NCBI GenBank assembly: GCA_025057935.1
Contig: JANWUW010000046.1
Coordinates: 1 to 64,000, forward strand
Reading direction: 5' to 3'
DNA length: 64,000 nt
From: Thermoflexales bacterium
Lineage (GTDB): Bacteria > Chloroflexota > Anaerolineae > J036 > Brachytrichaceae
The notes under the pieces: generated by a model
Databases searched by the model: none
Told to the model about the DNA's origin: nothing
The model's input: only the letters and a program-made list of their open reading frames with translations
Position numbers and translations under genes: made by a program
Part shown: positions 1 to 7,815 of the stretch, in pieces
Numbering within the stretch: position 1 is the stretch's first letter
How the letters are laid out: every line of letters begins with the position of its first letter

Positions 1-470
1 TAGGTGTTGACCCGGGTTTAGCGACCACTGGCTACGGCATTGTGCGTGAGCAGCGCGACGGCAGCTTGGACGCGCTCGCCTACGGCATCATCGAGACGCC
101 GAAAGGATTCACGCTTCCACAACGGCTAGCAGCGCTGCACGATCAACTGCGCACGCTGATCGCCAAATGGCAGCCCAACGCAGCTGCGATCGAGTCGCTG
201 TTCTTCGCTACCAATGCGCGCACGGCGATGAGCGTGGGACAAGCGCGCGGCGTGGTCTTGCTCACCTTGCACCAAGCGGGCTTGAGCATTGCCGAATACA
301 CACCCCTGCAGGTAAAACAGACGGTCTCTGGTTACGGTCAAGCCGATAAGCAGCAGATGCAGCGCATGGTGCAGTTGCTGCTCAGGCTGCCAACTCTTCC
401 ACGTCCCGACGATGCCGCAGACGCGCTTGCTGTGGCGATCACCCACGTGCATCACCAGCGCTGGTCCTAA
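1..470 (+). CDS. ruvC: Holliday junction resolvase RuvC (5' truncated)
   Basis: Crossover junction endonuclease that cuts Holliday junctions together with RuvAB during recombination repair. The window opens inside the gene, a few codons after the start; the reading frame begins with GVDPGLATTGYG, which holds the first catalytic Asp of the family. IESLFF supplies the catalytic Glu, and the closing PDDAADALAVAITH carries the C-terminal Asp pair. A GTG at 42 lies inside the conserved N-terminus and is not the start. The gene converges on cofE with a 5-base gap. Family assignment is secure; only the first few residues are missing. Confidence 0.93.
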   Translation, partial: GVDPGLATTGYGIVREQRDGSLDALAYGIIETPKGFTLPQRLAALHDQLRTLIAKWQPNAAAIESLFFATNARTAMSVGQARGVVLLTLHQAGLSIAEYTPLQVKQTVSGYGQADKQQMQRMVQLLLRLPTLPRPDDAADALAVAITHVHHQRWS

Positions 471-475
471 GAGCG

Positions 476-1222
476 TCAGGGGAAAAGGTCAAGCGCTGGC
501 GGTCGGATGATTTCTGCTGCACTGCCCTCGCGCGGCGTGAACTTCAAGCCGCGCACCAGCACAGCGGGCACACCCTCTGCTGCTTGCCCCATGACAAGCG
601 TTGCCGCGCTTGCGACCATGTCGGCGAAGCCGATCTCTGTGTGCTGCAGGCGGTAGCCGAAAAGATCTGCCCGGCCGCGCCAATCCTCCACGCCGGGCAA
701 TCCTGCAACGCCCACAGCAACCCCCACAGTGCCAAGGCGATGAGGGCGACCGTGGCTGTCCGCAATCACTACGCCGAGCCAAACCCCGAGGCGATCATGG
801 AGCGCTGCGCGCAACGCGCGCGCGCTCGCGTCCGGATCGCGCGGCAACAGCAGAACGATGTGCTCATCCGCGCTCACGTTGGAGTGATCCACCGCAGCAT
901 TGGCTGAGACGAAGCCTAAGCGATGACGCGTGATCAGCACCCCCGGCGCTGCGCGCACCACTGCCTGTGACTCGCGCAAGATCACCTCCACCAGCCGCGG
1001 GTCTTTTTGCGTGCGCGCTGCAAGGGCATGCGCTTCCTCCGAAGGCACCACATCGCGCAAGTCCACGAAGCGCCCTTCTGCCTTGGCGATGATCTTCGAG
1101 GCGACGACGAGCACGTCGCCTTCTCGTGGATCGAAGGCGCGCAACGACTCCGCGAGCAACGCCGCAAGGTCATCGCCCGCTTGCACTAGAGGCAGCCCGA
1201 TGAGTGGATGCAGCGCAAGCAT
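476..1222 (-). CDS. cofE: Coenzyme F420-0:L-glutamate ligase (CofE/FbiB N-terminal type)
   Basis: GTP-dependent ligase that adds glutamate to F420-0, the last stage of coenzyme F420 synthesis. The 248-residue protein has the single-domain CofE length and shows family blocks: VVASKIIAKAEGR, the HRLGFVSANAAVDHSNV stretch, LLLPRDPDASARALR, and the metal-binding ADSHGRPHRLG region, where most relatives have SDTFGRPWR. It lacks the extra nitroreductase-like domain of mycobacterial FbiB. It starts 6 bases after npdG ends, so the two are very likely one transcript, pairing cofactor synthesis with an F420-using enzyme. Confidence 0.9.
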   Translation of the reverse strand: MLALHPLIGLPLVQAGDDLAALLAESLRAFDPREGDVLVVASKIIAKAEGRFVDLRDVVPSEEAHALAARTQKDPRLVEVILRESQAVVRAAPGVLITRHRLGFVSANAAVDHSNVSADEHIVLLLPRDPDASARALRAALHDRLGVWLGVVIADSHGRPHRLGTVGVAVGVAGLPGVEDWRGRADLFGYRLQHTEIGFADMVASAATLVMGQAAEGVPAVLVRGLKFTPREGSAAEIIRPPALDLFP

Positions 1223-1228
1223 GCATGC

Positions 1229-1873
1229 TCAAGCGCCAGTGATGCGAATGCCCGCGCCTTTGACCTTGTGACGCTTGTTGATGCCAAGCAAGATCGGCGT
1301 TAATCCCTCAACGACTACCGCGTTATCCAGCGGTCCTGCGTCCCATGCCTTCATCCCTGCATCCTGCACGAGTTGCATCCCCACGCGCCGCGCCTCCTCG
1401 TCATCGGCACACACTAACACGTCGCATTCGATCACGGCATCCAGCTTTTTCAAGTGCGTTGCGGAGATGTTCTGAAAGGCTGCCACCACGCGCGCCTCGG
1501 GCACTGCTACCTGCGCCTCCTTTGCTGCAGAACCAGCAGGCGGCACATACACGCGCGTGATGTCCTGAGCGTTGAGCGGCACAGTGACGTCCACGAGCAC
1601 CTTGCCACTCAGCGCTGGGCGCATGGCTTGCAGCGTCTCAAGGTGCGCTGCGTAGGGCACGCTCAGCACTACTACCTCGGCGGCTTGCGCTGCGCTTAGG
1701 TTATCCATGCCGTACACGCGCACTTGACCCAGCGTCTGGTTAAGCTCCTCAGCTGCGCGCTTCGCCTTATCGGGATCGCGCGAACCGATGATCACCTCAT
1801 GACCTGCGTGCGCCCAACGCAGCGCCAGCCCAGAACCTTCTTTCCCAGTGCCTCCAATAACGGCGATCTTCAT
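1229..1873 (-). CDS. npdG: F420-dependent NADP reductase
   Basis: Transfers hydride between reduced F420 and NADP+. The 214-residue protein opens with MKIAVIGGTGKEGSGLA, a Rossmann GxGxxG motif typical of this family, followed by IIGSRD, the NADP 2'-phosphate-binding turn. The ATG at 1873 is preceded by a GGAGAG ribosome site; a longer frame reaches 2044 but has no family similarity. First gene of a two-gene operon with cofE. Divergent from the pyrF-like gene at 1956, leaving about 80 bases for both promoters. Confidence 0.9.
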   Translation of the reverse strand: MKIAVIGGTGKEGSGLALRWAHAGHEVIIGSRDPDKAKRAAEELNQTLGQVRVYGMDNLSAAQAAEVVVLSVPYAAHLETLQAMRPALSGKVLVDVTVPLNAQDITRVYVPPAGSAAKEAQVAVPEARVVAAFQNISATHLKKLDAVIECDVLVCADDEEARRVGMQLVQDAGMKAWDAGPLDNAVVVEGLTPILLGINKRHKVKGAGIRITGA

Positions 1874-1955
1874 GATCTCTCCTTTGTGCGGGAATGCAAC
1901 TGATGATTGTATGCGGCGATCGCCCACACCGCTTTTTACAATCAGGTGTGCCGCA

Positions 1956-2720
1956 ATGAAGCCCTTTCTGGAGAAATTGCACTGTGCCCAGCAGACGCGC
2001 CGATCTTGGCTTGGGATCGCGCTGGACATCCTGACGGCAAACACGCCGCTGCCTATCCAGCCCTACGACGAGCCAATGTTGCCCTTCGCGCGCGCCGTCA
2101 TCGAGGCGACTGCCGATCTCGCCTGCGCCTACGTAGTGAACCCAGCGTTCTACCTTGCCGAGGGCGCTGCTGGTGTAGTCGCGCTAGAGCGCATTGTGCG
2201 ACTTGTGCCCTCGGAAGCTGTGCTGATCTTCGACAGCGCCTTCGCAGGAGCCGAGCACGATGCCTACGCACACGCGCGCGCTGCCTTCGAAGCATTCCGC
2301 GCCGACGCTGCGACACTTGCCGCATGCGTTGCGCCGACAGCGCTGACGCCTTTTCTGGGCGCACGCGACAAGGGCATCTTCTTCTGGTGCGAGACCACCT
2401 CAGAGCTGGCACAAGCACGTGCAAAGCTTATAGACGGCGCTGAGGCAGCTGTCGGGTTTGCTACCTCCCATGCCGAAGAGGCGTGGCTGCGCGCGGCGCG
2501 CCCTGATGCGCCTGAAAGCGTCTTGCTCATTCGCACAGACGCAGCAGAGATGGACTACGCTGCGCTCGCTCGTTGGGGCAAAACCCAAGAAGGGGTTGGC
2601 GCTTTAGTGATTGCCTCGCACGCCGTGATCTACGCATCACGACGCATGGATTTCGCCGATCAGATACGCGCAGCCGCACTGGCGCGCGTGCAGGCGATGC
2701 GCATGCACGGCTTGGTCTAG
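1956..2720 (+). CDS. OMP decarboxylase (PyrF type 2) homologue lacking catalytic residues
   Basis: The 254-residue protein aligns along its whole length with type 2 orotidine-5'-phosphate decarboxylase: FLEKLHCAQ at the N-terminus, AVIEATADLACAY, AYAHARAAFEAF, GARDKGIF and IYASR near the end. The active-site motif DAKRGDIGNT is replaced, without gaps, by D93-S-A-F-A-G: the Asp is kept, but Lys becomes Ala95 and the second Asp becomes Gly98. The YKPN lysine, the CKTSN lysine and the phosphate-binding GIGAQGGD and SSR loops are also lost. It should not decarboxylate OMP; it may be a ligand-binding or structural pseudoenzyme. Followed 29 bases later by an Uma2-like gene. The frame continues upstream to 1848 without family similarity. 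Confidence 0.8.
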   Translation: MKPFLEKLHCAQQTRRSWLGIALDILTANTPLPIQPYDEPMLPFARAVIEATADLACAYVVNPAFYLAEGAAGVVALERIVRLVPSEAVLIFDSAFAGAEHDAYAHARAAFEAFRADAATLAACVAPTALTPFLGARDKGIFFWCETTSELAQARAKLIDGAEAAVGFATSHAEEAWLRAARPDAPESVLLIRTDAAEMDYAALARWGKTQEGVGALVIASHAVIYASRRMDFADQIRAAALARVQAMRMHGLV

Positions 2721-2749
2721 CTGCGCTACACTGCGCACCGCTGTAGCCC

Positions 2750-3256
2750 ATGACGCCTAACCCGTTCGCTGTGCTGCGAGCCAAACAGCGCGCTTGGTTG
2801 ATCACGCTGCTCAGCACAGTGGTCGATGCCTACGAGCTGGGCGCGGTGCTCGGACCCGGCGCAGTGATCCGCAGCAACGGCGAAACGCTCACCCCCGATG
2901 TGGTCTACCTCTCCAACGCTGAGCGCGCCATCACCAAAGCCAATGCTGTGCATGGGGCTGTCCCGCTCGCCATTGACGTGCTGCACAGCGGCGTAGATGA
3001 GACCACGCGCGCAGCTTTGCGCGCGCGCTATGCTACCGCGCGCGTGTTGGAGTACTGGCAAGTGGACGCCGACCGCGGGCGAGCCACGTTCTACCAAGCC
3101 GACGCTCACTGGCGCTACGACCCCATTCCTCCCGATGCAAAAGGCGTTTACTACTCCGCGGCGATTGTGCAGCTCATGCTGCCTGTTGTTTGGCTGCGGC
3201 ATCAACCAAACTTGTTGACCATGCTGGAGTGGTGGGGGCTGTTGGAGCCGAAATGA
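2750..3256 (+). CDS. Uma2-family (DUF820) PD-(D/E)XK nuclease-like protein
   Basis: A 168-residue protein with the Uma2/DUF820 layout: TPDVVYLS (first acidic position), LAIDVLHSG (usually VEVLSPS), then RARYATARVLEYWQVD (usually KLxLYxxxGVxEYWLVD). The fold belongs to the restriction-endonuclease superfamily. The Lys normally four residues before the Tyr is Leu here, with Arg beside it, and the usual Glu is Asp, so nuclease activity is doubtful. Its stop overlaps the helicase start (ATGA), implying translational coupling. No cellular role is established for most Uma2 proteins. Confidence 0.72.
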   Translation: MTPNPFAVLRAKQRAWLITLLSTVVDAYELGAVLGPGAVIRSNGETLTPDVVYLSNAERAITKANAVHGAVPLAIDVLHSGVDETTRAALRARYATARVLEYWQVDADRGRATFYQADAHWRYDPIPPDAKGVYYSAAIVQLMLPVVWLRHQPNLLTMLEWWGLLEPK

Positions 3257-5472
3257 CGCCACTAACCTTACGCCCCGAACAAGCGCGCATTGTTGCTTAC
3301 CGCGGCGGCAAGCTCGCAGTGAACGCCGTGCCCGGCAGCGGCAAAACATTCACGCTAGCGGCGCTCGCCGTCGAGCTAATCGCCAACACGCTGCCGCCAG
3401 AGAGCGAGGTGCTGGTGGTCACCTTCACCAACAGCGCCGTGGATAACATCCGCAAGCGCATCCGCGAACGGCTCAAGTCACGGGGCTTGCCCGATGTTGG
3501 CTACCGCGTGCTCACTTTGCACAGCTTAGCCAACACCATTCTGCGCGAGCGCCCAGACCTCGCTGGGCTCAGCGACGACTACCGACTCGATGACGAGCTC
3601 AGTGGCGAGCGCACGATCCAAGACGCGGTGAGCTGGGTGATGAACGTCGAGCGCGGCTACTGGGAGAGCTTTTTGCCCTCCTCGCTCAGCGCACGACAGC
3701 GCGAGGAAGCGCTCGAGCACTGGCGTGACGCCACGCGCGACCTCGGCGAAGAGGTGGTCCGCCTCGCGAAGAACTTGCGCTTGCGCTCAGATAAACTCGC
3801 AGCACTGCTTCGGGCACACAGTGGCATTTCGCCGTTCCTTGAGCTCGGTGCAAAGATCTACCAGCGCTACGAGCAAGTTCTACAGGCCGCAGGGCGCGTG
3901 GACTTCGACGATCTGGTTTGGGGAGCAGTGCGCGCGCTAGACAACGACGACGCCTTCCGCGAGCGGCTTGGCAAGCGCTGGCTGTTCATCCTCGAAGACG
4001 AAGCGCAAGACAGCACACCGCTGCAAGAGGAAATCCTCGCCCGCCTCGCTAAAGACCATGGCAACTGGGTGCGCGTGGGCGACGCCAACCAAGCCATCAT
4101 GACCACTTTCACAACCGCCAACGTGCGCTTCTTCCGCGACTTCTGCGAGCGCCCCGACGTCACAGCGCTGCCGCTTAGCGTGAGCGGGCGCAGCGCTCAA
4201 CCCATCATTGATCTCGCCAACGCGCTGGTCGAATGGGCAACGCAGCATCATCCAGAACCCATCGTGCGCAAACAAGCGCTCTCCGCTCATGCGCTGATCC
4301 GCCCTGCGCCGCCCGGCGACGCACAACAAAACCCTGCGCCTGAGACGCACCCTATCGTCGCTTGCGCGTTTGGCACTCAGGAGGAAGAGGTCAAACACGT
4401 GGCGCGAAGCGCGGCGAACTACGTGCTGAAGCATCCTGATCGAACGTGTGCCGTGCTTGCGCCGACCAACGCTTACGGCTTGAAGGTCGTCGCTGAGCTT
4501 GCAGCAATCCAGAGCTCCTGCCAACGCCCCATTTACCAAGACCAATTGCGCAATGCACAGCCCGTGCGCGATGTAGCGCGGGTGCTCGGCGCGGTAGTGC
4601 GCTTCTGCGCTGCACCAGCGCGTCAAAACGCGCTCGCTGACCTGCTGCGCGAAGTGGCGCTGCGCGTGCCAGCATTGATGCCATTTGCTGAGGACAAGGC
4701 GCTCCTTGCCGTCCTGCGCAGCGTGAGCATCGAGCAATGGCTCTTCCCTTCACCGAACGCAAGCCTCACGCTGCCGCCCAACGTCGTGCTCAGCCAAGCG
4801 CAGGCGCACGCGCTGCGCCACCTCACATCGCTCGCTGCGCGATGGTTGCGCGCGAGCTTGCTGCCCGTCGATCAGTTGATCCTCACCGCTGCCCAGGATC
4901 TGCTGCAGCGGGAGAACGAGTTCGCCATCGCACACAGCATTGCGATCAGCCTGCGGCGTTACGTGGTCAACGCGCCTGCCGCGCAACTTGCTGACGCAGC
5001 CATGCTCTTGCACGACATCGCCGCCAATCAGCGCCGCTACCTGAGCAACACCCTGATCGAAGCCGGCTTCGAGCCCATCCCTGGGCAAGTGACCGTGACC
5101 ACCATGCACAAGGCGAAAGGGCTAGAGTGGGATCGCGTGTACCTCGTGGGCACAGATGAGCTGGAGTTCCCTCACGATCCAGAGGGGCGCTTCCGCGGAC
5201 AACTGTGGTATCTCAATGGGCACGACCCACGCGCTGAAGCGCGCAAAGTGTTGGAACATTTGCACGCAGGACTGCCGATCGGCGACCCGCGCGTGCTGAT
5301 CCGCGAGGCGTATCTTGAGTACATCGCTGAGCGCCTGCGCCTGCTCTACGTAGGCATCACGCGCGCAAGACGCGCCCTACGTTTCTCCTTTGCGCGCGAA
5401 CGCAACGGTCAGCCCAATCAACTCGCGCTGGCGCTGCGCGCGCTGAACATCCCGCTACAAGCGTGCCACTGA
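3253..5472 (+). CDS. UvrD/Rep-like superfamily 1 DNA helicase
   Basis: ATP-dependent 3'-5' DNA helicase of the UvrD group, 739 residues. Motifs in order: Walker A AVPGSGKT, motif Ia VVTFTNSAVDNIR, Walker B ILEDEAQD (E for the common V/D), GDANQAI (motif III), TMHKAKGLEWDRVYLV (motif V) and LLYVGITRARRAL (motif VI). The ATG at 3253 overlaps the Uma2-like stop; the frame continues to 3190 without similarity. No C-terminal nuclease domain is present, so the adjacent nuclease-fold protein could be its partner. Its end overlaps the convergent QueF-like gene by 18 bases. Confidence 0.88.
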   Translation: MTPLTLRPEQARIVAYRGGKLAVNAVPGSGKTFTLAALAVELIANTLPPESEVLVVTFTNSAVDNIRKRIRERLKSRGLPDVGYRVLTLHSLANTILRERPDLAGLSDDYRLDDELSGERTIQDAVSWVMNVERGYWESFLPSSLSARQREEALEHWRDATRDLGEEVVRLAKNLRLRSDKLAALLRAHSGISPFLELGAKIYQRYEQVLQAAGRVDFDDLVWGAVRALDNDDAFRERLGKRWLFILEDEAQDSTPLQEEILARLAKDHGNWVRVGDANQAIMTTFTTANVRFFRDFCERPDVTALPLSVSGRSAQPIIDLANALVEWATQHHPEPIVRKQALSAHALIRPAPPGDAQQNPAPETHPIVACAFGTQEEEVKHVARSAANYVLKHPDRTCAVLAPTNAYGLKVVAELAAIQSSCQRPIYQDQLRNAQPVRDVARVLGAVVRFCAAPARQNALADLLREVALRVPALMPFAEDKALLAVLRSVSIEQWLFPSPNASLTLPPNVVLSQAQAHALRHLTSLAARWLRASLLPVDQLILTAAQDLLQRENEFAIAHSIAISLRRYVVNAPAAQLADAAMLLHDIAANQRRYLSNTLIEAGFEPIPGQVTVTTMHKAKGLEWDRVYLVGTDELEFPHDPEGRFRGQLWYLNGHDPRAEARKVLEHLHAGLPIGDPRVLIREAYLEYIAERLRLLYVGITRARRALRFSFARERNGQPNQLALALRALNIPLQACH

Positions 5473-5820
5473 GGGCACGTCGCCTTGCGACGCCTCGATC
5501 ACGATCACCACGCCGTGCTCGCGCTCCGTGCGCAGGCGCACATGCGCCCAGATGGGCTGCAGCACCTCGAACACGTCGTCCAAGATGCGGTTCGCCGCGG
5601 ACTCCAATGAAGTAGGCTCACTCTCGTAGCTGCGCAGGTAATCCATGAACGTCGGGAAGTCGAACAAAAGCGCGTTCGGCGCATAGGTGAGCGTGAGCGT
5701 CGCGAAGTTCACCTTATCTGGCTCCATCTCATAACGGCAGCGGAACGCTGCATAGGTGAACGTGACAGTGTAGGTGCGCAAGCTGCGGGTGTTCGGGATG
5801 GTCTTGAATGGCGCAGACAT
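5455..5820 (-). CDS. QueF-like T-fold protein lacking the catalytic cysteine
   Basis: The 121-residue protein resembles the nitrile reductase QueF of queuosine synthesis: FKTIPNTRSLRTYTV matches the FPNPxxxRDY opening, NFATLTLTYAP matches DFATIxIxYxP, and MDYLRSYES...AANRILDD matches the helix after the active site. In QueF the segment before this is FTSLCPxTGQPDF, with catalytic Cys and Asp. Here it is FRCRYEMEPDKVNF: the Cys position is Arg or Tyr and the Asp is Asn38. The only cysteine (Cys28) is offset. Reductase activity is therefore unlikely. It may be a repurposed T-fold protein. Confidence 0.7.
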   Translation of the reverse strand: MSAPFKTIPNTRSLRTYTVTFTYAAFRCRYEMEPDKVNFATLTLTYAPNALLFDFPTFMDYLRSYESEPTSLESAANRILDDVFEVLQPIWAHVRLRTEREHGVVIVIEASQGDVPSVARL

Positions 5821-5826
5821 GGAGCG

Positions 5827-6861
5827 TCAGAAGAAGCGCTTCGCCAGCGCCAACGCGCCCTGCTTCCAAGGCACGCGATGCGAAACACCCGCCTGCCCTT
5901 GAAACGTGTGCTTGTTGGCGAGATACCACTGAAAGTTGCGGATCAGCGCGTCCTTGTTGCTGTACTTCGGCTTGAAGCCAAGCACGCGCTCGGCTTTCTC
6001 AATAGAGACGAACGAGTCCTTGCCCACCGTCTCGTACACCCACTTGTAGAGCGGCGAGAGGCGGAAAAACTCCAGCACGCGCAGCGCCCAGATCAGCGGC
6101 GCGGCTGGCAAAGGGCGCACCTTCTTGCCGAAGCCAGCATAGTCCAAAACCGCTTGGAAGTCTTCAGCAACGGTGCCGAACTCTTTCGCGCCGATGTTGA
6201 AGGTATCGTTGGCGCGCTCGCACGGCAGCGTGCTGCACAACCAGATCGCCTCGCACAGATCCTCCACATCAAGAAGCTGATAGCGGTTCTTGCCGCTGCC
6301 GAGGATCGGGAAGCCATGCCCACTGCTCGCCCAGTCATAAAGAAGCGCGAAGACCCCAAGTCGCTCTGGACCAACAAACGATTTCGGTCGCAAAATCGGC
6401 ACGCAATGCCCGCGTTGACGGAACTCCAAGCAGATGCGCTCCGCCTCTACCTTTGCCTCGCCGTACGGCCCGACGCCGCGCAACGGGTCGTCTTCGTAGA
6501 TCGGGTGGTGATCGGGAATGCCATACACGGCGGTGGAGGAGATGTGGATCACGCGCCGCGCGCCATGCGCGAATGCAGATTCCAGCACGTTGCGCGTGCC
6601 GATGACGTCGGTGGTGTAGATGTCCTCCTTGGAGTAAAGCGGCAACGCTGCCGCCGCGTGCACGACGATGTCCACACCTGACATGGCGCGATCCAGCGCT
6701 GCTCGATCGCGGATGTCAGCTTTGTAAAACGCGATGCGGTCGCGCTCAGGATAGTTAAAGTCGGCGATGTCGTAGCAGACGACCTCTTGACCCTTCGCTA
6801 ACAGGTAGCGCGTCAGGTTGATCCCCAAAAAGCCGGAACCGCCCGTGATGAGGAAGCGCAT
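5827..6861 (-). CDS. NAD-dependent epimerase/dehydratase (extended SDR)
   Basis: Extended short-chain dehydrogenase of 344 residues, likely acting on a nucleotide sugar or a sterol-like substrate. GGSGFLGINL binds the dinucleotide, YDIAD supplies the acidic residue favouring NAD, DIVVHAAA and HISSTAVYG follow, and PYGEAKVEAE holds the Tyr-Lys catalytic pair. The C-terminal half (RPKSFVGPERLGVF, YQLLDVEDLCEAI) matches the substrate domain. Substrate cannot be read from sequence. It lies 21 bases downstream of the foldase lipoprotein gene and 6 bases upstream of the QueF-like gene on the same strand. Confidence 0.85.
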   Translation of the reverse strand: MRFLITGGSGFLGINLTRYLLAKGQEVVCYDIADFNYPERDRIAFYKADIRDRAALDRAMSGVDIVVHAAAALPLYSKEDIYTTDVIGTRNVLESAFAHGARRVIHISSTAVYGIPDHHPIYEDDPLRGVGPYGEAKVEAERICLEFRQRGHCVPILRPKSFVGPERLGVFALLYDWASSGHGFPILGSGKNRYQLLDVEDLCEAIWLCSTLPCERANDTFNIGAKEFGTVAEDFQAVLDYAGFGKKVRPLPAAPLIWALRVLEFFRLSPLYKWVYETVGKDSFVSIEKAERVLGFKPKYSNKDALIRNFQWYLANKHTFQGQAGVSHRVPWKQGALALAKRFF

Positions 6862-6882
6862 AGCGGCGCGATCATACAGAAG

Positions 6883-7815
6883 TCACTCGCCCACGCGCTC
6901 CACGCGCGCCTGCGCGCGCAAGCGCATCATCCAAGCTTCAAGTGCGGCTTGCTGCATGTGCACGAGGTCAGCCTCGTCCAACGGTCGCACAGCGCGCGCC
7001 AGCACTGTGATGATGTGATAGCCAACTGGGCTGCGCACTATCTCGCTGATCTCGCCGGGCTGAAGCGCAAACGCTGCCTCCTCGACCTCAGCCCATAACA
7101 CAGTTTGACCATTGCGCGTGAACCAGCCGAGATCGCCGCCAGCAGCGCGCGTGCTTTCGTCGAGCGAGAGCGTGCGCGCCAAGGCATCAAAACGCGCGCC
7201 GTTGCGCAATTGCTGAAGCACGCGCCGTGCCTCGGCTTCGCTGTCGAGCAGGATGTGCGCTGCGTGCACGTATTCGGCGGTGCGCGGCATCTCTGCAAGC
7301 ACGCGCTCGCGCAGCGCGTTCGCCAGCAGGTCGAGGTAGATCTGCCTGCGAATATCCTGCTCGCTGTAGCCGATGCCGCTCAGCCAGGCGCGGAACGCTT
7401 CGGCGCCCCCAGCGCGCTCTCGAGCAAACGCCAGCTCTTCCTCAACTTGCTGATCGCTCACCGTAAGACCAAGGCGCTGTGCCTCTTGCTCGAGGAGCAC
7501 TTCTTCAATCAGCATCTCAAGCGCTGCCTCGCGCAGCGTGGCGAGCAGCTCTGGGCTAGGCGGCTCGTCCAGCGCCAAGCGCGCGCGCTGCACTTCAGCT
7601 TCGAGCGCCTCACGGGTGATCGGCTGACCATTCACCCACACGACCACGTTGCTTGGCGTGGGCGAAGCAACAGCGATGGGCGCGCCTAAGGTCGGCGTGG
7701 GCTGCGGCAACAGCGTGAGCTGCACGTGCGGCTTTTGCGCAGGCGACGAAGCGCCGCTGCACGCCATCAGCCCTGCACTGGCGAGGATCAAGGCAATGCA
7801 GTGAAGCCCCTTCAT
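6883..7815 (-). CDS. Peptidylprolyl isomerase lipoprotein (SurA/PrsA type)
   Basis: Extracytoplasmic foldase of 310 residues. The N-terminus is a lipoprotein signal (LILASAGLMAC, lipobox Cys at 19), followed by a Pro/Thr linker. A SurA-N-like helical region runs from about residue 65 to 170. The parvulin domain follows: HAAHILLDSEAEARRVL, GGDLGWFTR, AFALQPGEISEIVRSPVGYHII. Its start overlaps the polA stop by 4 bases, so it is probably co-transcribed and coupled with polA, an unusual partner for a secreted chaperone. Confidence 0.88.
   Translation of the reverse strand: MKGLHCIALILASAGLMACSGASSPAQKPHVQLTLLPQPTPTLGAPIAVASPTPSNVVVWVNGQPITREALEAEVQRARLALDEPPSPELLATLREAALEMLIEEVLLEQEAQRLGLTVSDQQVEEELAFARERAGGAEAFRAWLSGIGYSEQDIRRQIYLDLLANALRERVLAEMPRTAEYVHAAHILLDSEAEARRVLQQLRNGARFDALARTLSLDESTRAAGGDLGWFTRNGQTVLWAEVEEAAFALQPGEISEIVRSPVGYHIITVLARAVRPLDEADLVHMQQAALEAWMMRLRAQARVERVGE

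Noticed and set aside
2098-2424. Arg-rich minus-strand frames opposite the pyrF-like gene and elsewhere
   Set aside because: Arg- and Ala-rich shadow frames are expected in a G+C-rich genome with GCGC-rich codons; none shows a motif.
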